Shown here: piece by piece, positions 5,657 through 6,988 of the stretch | Layout of the letters: the number at the start of each line of letters is the position of its first letter | How positions within the stretch are numbered: the first letter of the stretch is position 1 | Source: Aromatoleum sp. | GTDB taxonomy: Bacteria; Pseudomonadota; Gammaproteobacteria; Burkholderiales; Casimicrobiaceae | Assembly: GCA_010365205.1 (NCBI GenBank) | Contig: JAAFGU010000125.1 | Location: 1 to 6,988, forward strand | Direction: 5' to 3' | Length of the DNA: 6,988 nt | Notes under the pieces: generated by a model | Databases searched by the model: none | The model's input: only the letters and a program-made list of their open reading frames with translations | What the model was told of the DNA's origin: nothing | Position numbers and translations under genes: made by a program

Positions 5657-6988
5657 ATGTCTGCACGCGCCAGCCAACCGATGTGGAGCCAGCTGATCCA
5701 GCTGTCGTTCCGCAGCAAGATCAGCCTGCAGGCGCAGATCCGCGAGATGCTGGTTGCGGCGATCCTCGACGGCCAGATTCCGACCGGCGTCGCGCTACCC
5801 TCGACGCGCGAGCTCGCCGTCCAGCTCGGCGTCGCGCGCAATACCGTCGCGCTCGCCTACGAGCTCCTTGCCGGCGAGGGTTATCTGCTGCCGAAAAGTC
5901 GCAGCGGGCATTACGTGAATCCGGAAATCCGCGCGGGCCGCGCCGAGGCCAGGCCGCGGGCTTTTTTGCCGGGGGCGGCGCCGGCGGCCGCGTGGGGCGC
6001 CCGCTTTCGGATCACGCCGTCGTCGCAGCGCAACATCGTCAAGCCGAAGGATTGGCAGAAGTATCCGTTCCCCTTCCTTTACGGGCAGATCGACCCGGCG
6101 CTGATGCCGATCGCCGGTTGGCGCGAATGCGCGATGCAGGCACTGACGGCGTCCGAAGTGCGCGGCTGGTCGGTCGACCTGATCGACGGCGACGACCCGC
6201 TGCTGGTCGAGCAGATACAGACGCGGCTCCTCGCGCGGCGCGGCGTGTGGGCCGCGCCCGACGAAATCCTCGTCACCGTCGGCGCGCAGCAGGCACTGTA
6301 CCTGCTGGCCACGCTGCTGACGGGTCGCGAGACGACGGTCGGCGTCGAGGATCCGGGTTATCCGGATGCGCGCAACATCTTCGCCGCCCACACGTCGCGC
6401 GTCGTCCCGCTGCCGCTCGACGGCGACGGGCTCGCGCTGTCGCCGGCGCTGGCCGCATGCGACTACGTTTATCTGACCCCCTCGCACCAGTGCCCGACCA
6501 ACGTCACCATGCCGTTGGCGCGGCGCAGCGCGCTGCTCGACTGGGCCGACGCCAACGACCGCGTGCTGATCGAGGACGACTACGAAATCGAACTCGGTTT
6601 CGAGGGTCGCGCGCAGCCGGCGCTGAAGAGCCTGGACCGCGGCGGCCGCGTCATCTACGTCAGCAGCCTGTCGAAGACGCTGGCCCCCGGCATCCGGATG
6701 GGATTCATCGTCGGCAGCCGCGAGCTGATTCGCGAGGCGCGCGCGCTGCGGCGGCTGATGCTGCGTCATCCGGCGGCGAATAACGCACGCACCGTCGCGC
6801 TGTTCCTGGCGATGGGCCACCACGACGCGTTGCTGCGGCGGTTGAAGGTCACCTGTGCGGAGCGCGCGTCGCTGGTCGCGGCGGCGCTGGCCGCGCACAT
6901 GCCGGCCGTCGCGTTTCGCGCCGTGGTCGGTGCGTCGTCATGCTGGCTCGAGTTTCCGGATGGGACCGACACGCGCGCGCTGGCCGGC
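5657..6988 (+). CDS. tauR: MocR/TauR-type transcriptional regulator, 3' end outside window
   Basis: Predicted taurine-responsive regulator of the divergent operon; 444 residues are present with no stop, and MocR proteins usually have about 470-500. Residues 21-88 form a GntR winged helix-turn-helix: SLQAQIREMLVAAILDGQI, LPSTRELAVQLGVARNTVALAYE (48-69) and GEGYLLPKSRSGHYV (73-87). A linker (about 90-125) leads to an aminotransferase-like effector domain: VTVGAQQALYLLATLL (207-221), EDPGYPDARN (231-240), TPSHQCPTNVTM (274-285), IEDDYE (305-310, aspartate 307 and tyrosine 309 as PLP contacts) and SSLSKTLAPGIRMGF (336-350) with lysine 340 as the Schiff-base residue. PLP residues are intact, so an aldimine effector mechanism as in GabR is expected. 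ATG 5657 follows the in-frame stop at 5615-5617; GTG 5630 and ATG 5681 are alternatives, and no start has a strong ribosome site. It is divergent from tpa, the usual arrangement for an activator of that operon. Confidence 0.9.
   Translation, partial: MSARASQPMWSQLIQLSFRSKISLQAQIREMLVAAILDGQIPTGVALPSTRELAVQLGVARNTVALAYELLAGEGYLLPKSRSGHYVNPEIRAGRAEARPRAFLPGAAPAAAWGARFRITPSSQRNIVKPKDWQKYPFPFLYGQIDPALMPIAGWRECAMQALTASEVRGWSVDLIDGDDPLLVEQIQTRLLARRGVWAAPDEILVTVGAQQALYLLATLLTGRETTVGVEDPGYPDARNIFAAHTSRVVPLPLDGDGLALSPALAACDYVYLTPSHQCPTNVTMPLARRSALLDWADANDRVLIEDDYEIELGFEGRAQPALKSLDRGGRVIYVSSLSKTLAPGIRMGFIVGSRELIREARALRRLMLRHPAANNARTVALFLAMGHHDALLRRLKVTCAERASLVAAALAAHMPAVAFRAVVGASSCWLEFPDGTDTRALAG

Noticed and set aside
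5521..6783. A 420-codon + strand open frame overlapping tauR in another frame
   Set aside because: The frame starting at 5657 carries the full GntR and aminotransferase motifs; the other is arginine- and alanine-rich without motifs.
5795..6898. A 367-codon minus-strand frame opposite tauR
   Set aside because: Antisense shadow of the regulator, rich in Arg, Gln and Asp, with no domain.

Overview
The window is high-GC (about two thirds G+C by eye), densely coded proteobacterial DNA. The proteins look most like those of Betaproteobacteria such as Burkholderiales, although an alphaproteobacterial source cannot be excluded from sequence alone. It is most of a taurine (2-aminoethanesulfonate) uptake and dissimilation locus with a divergent regulator. 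Nearly every coding base belongs to six genes. The other long open frames on the + strand are GC-driven shadows of minus-strand genes.

Layout from left to right: a stand-alone phosphate acetyltransferase gene (pta, minus strand, 3' end beyond the left edge); a 180-base gap with a palindrome overlapping a possible promoter; tauC (permease) and tauB (ATPase), minus strand, overlapping by 4 bases; a 122-base gap holding a strong GC-rich hairpin plus T run; tauA (periplasmic taurine-binding protein), minus strand; a 142-base gap; an omega-amino acid:pyruvate aminotransferase gene (tpa, minus strand); a 258-base divergent control region; and a MocR/TauR-type regulator (plus strand, 3' end beyond the right edge). 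Transcription of the structural genes runs right to left: tpa, tauA, tauB, tauC, pta.

How the genes should work together: TauABC imports taurine; Tpa transfers its amino group to pyruvate, giving sulfoacetaldehyde and alanine; sulfoacetaldehyde acetyltransferase (Xsc) then makes acetyl phosphate and sulfite; Pta converts acetyl phosphate to acetyl-CoA. The PLP-fold regulator TauR is expected to sense taurine and activate the divergent operon. The Xsc gene is not in the window, although Pta is, so xsc should lie left of position 1 or elsewhere in the genome.

I see no mobile element, CRISPR array, tRNA, rRNA or unknown multi-gene system. The points most worth a second look are regulatory (an apparent intra-operon attenuator after tauA, a palindrome before pta, repeats in the divergent region) and enzymatic (a lysine in the aminotransferase where the substrate-carboxylate arginine is expected).
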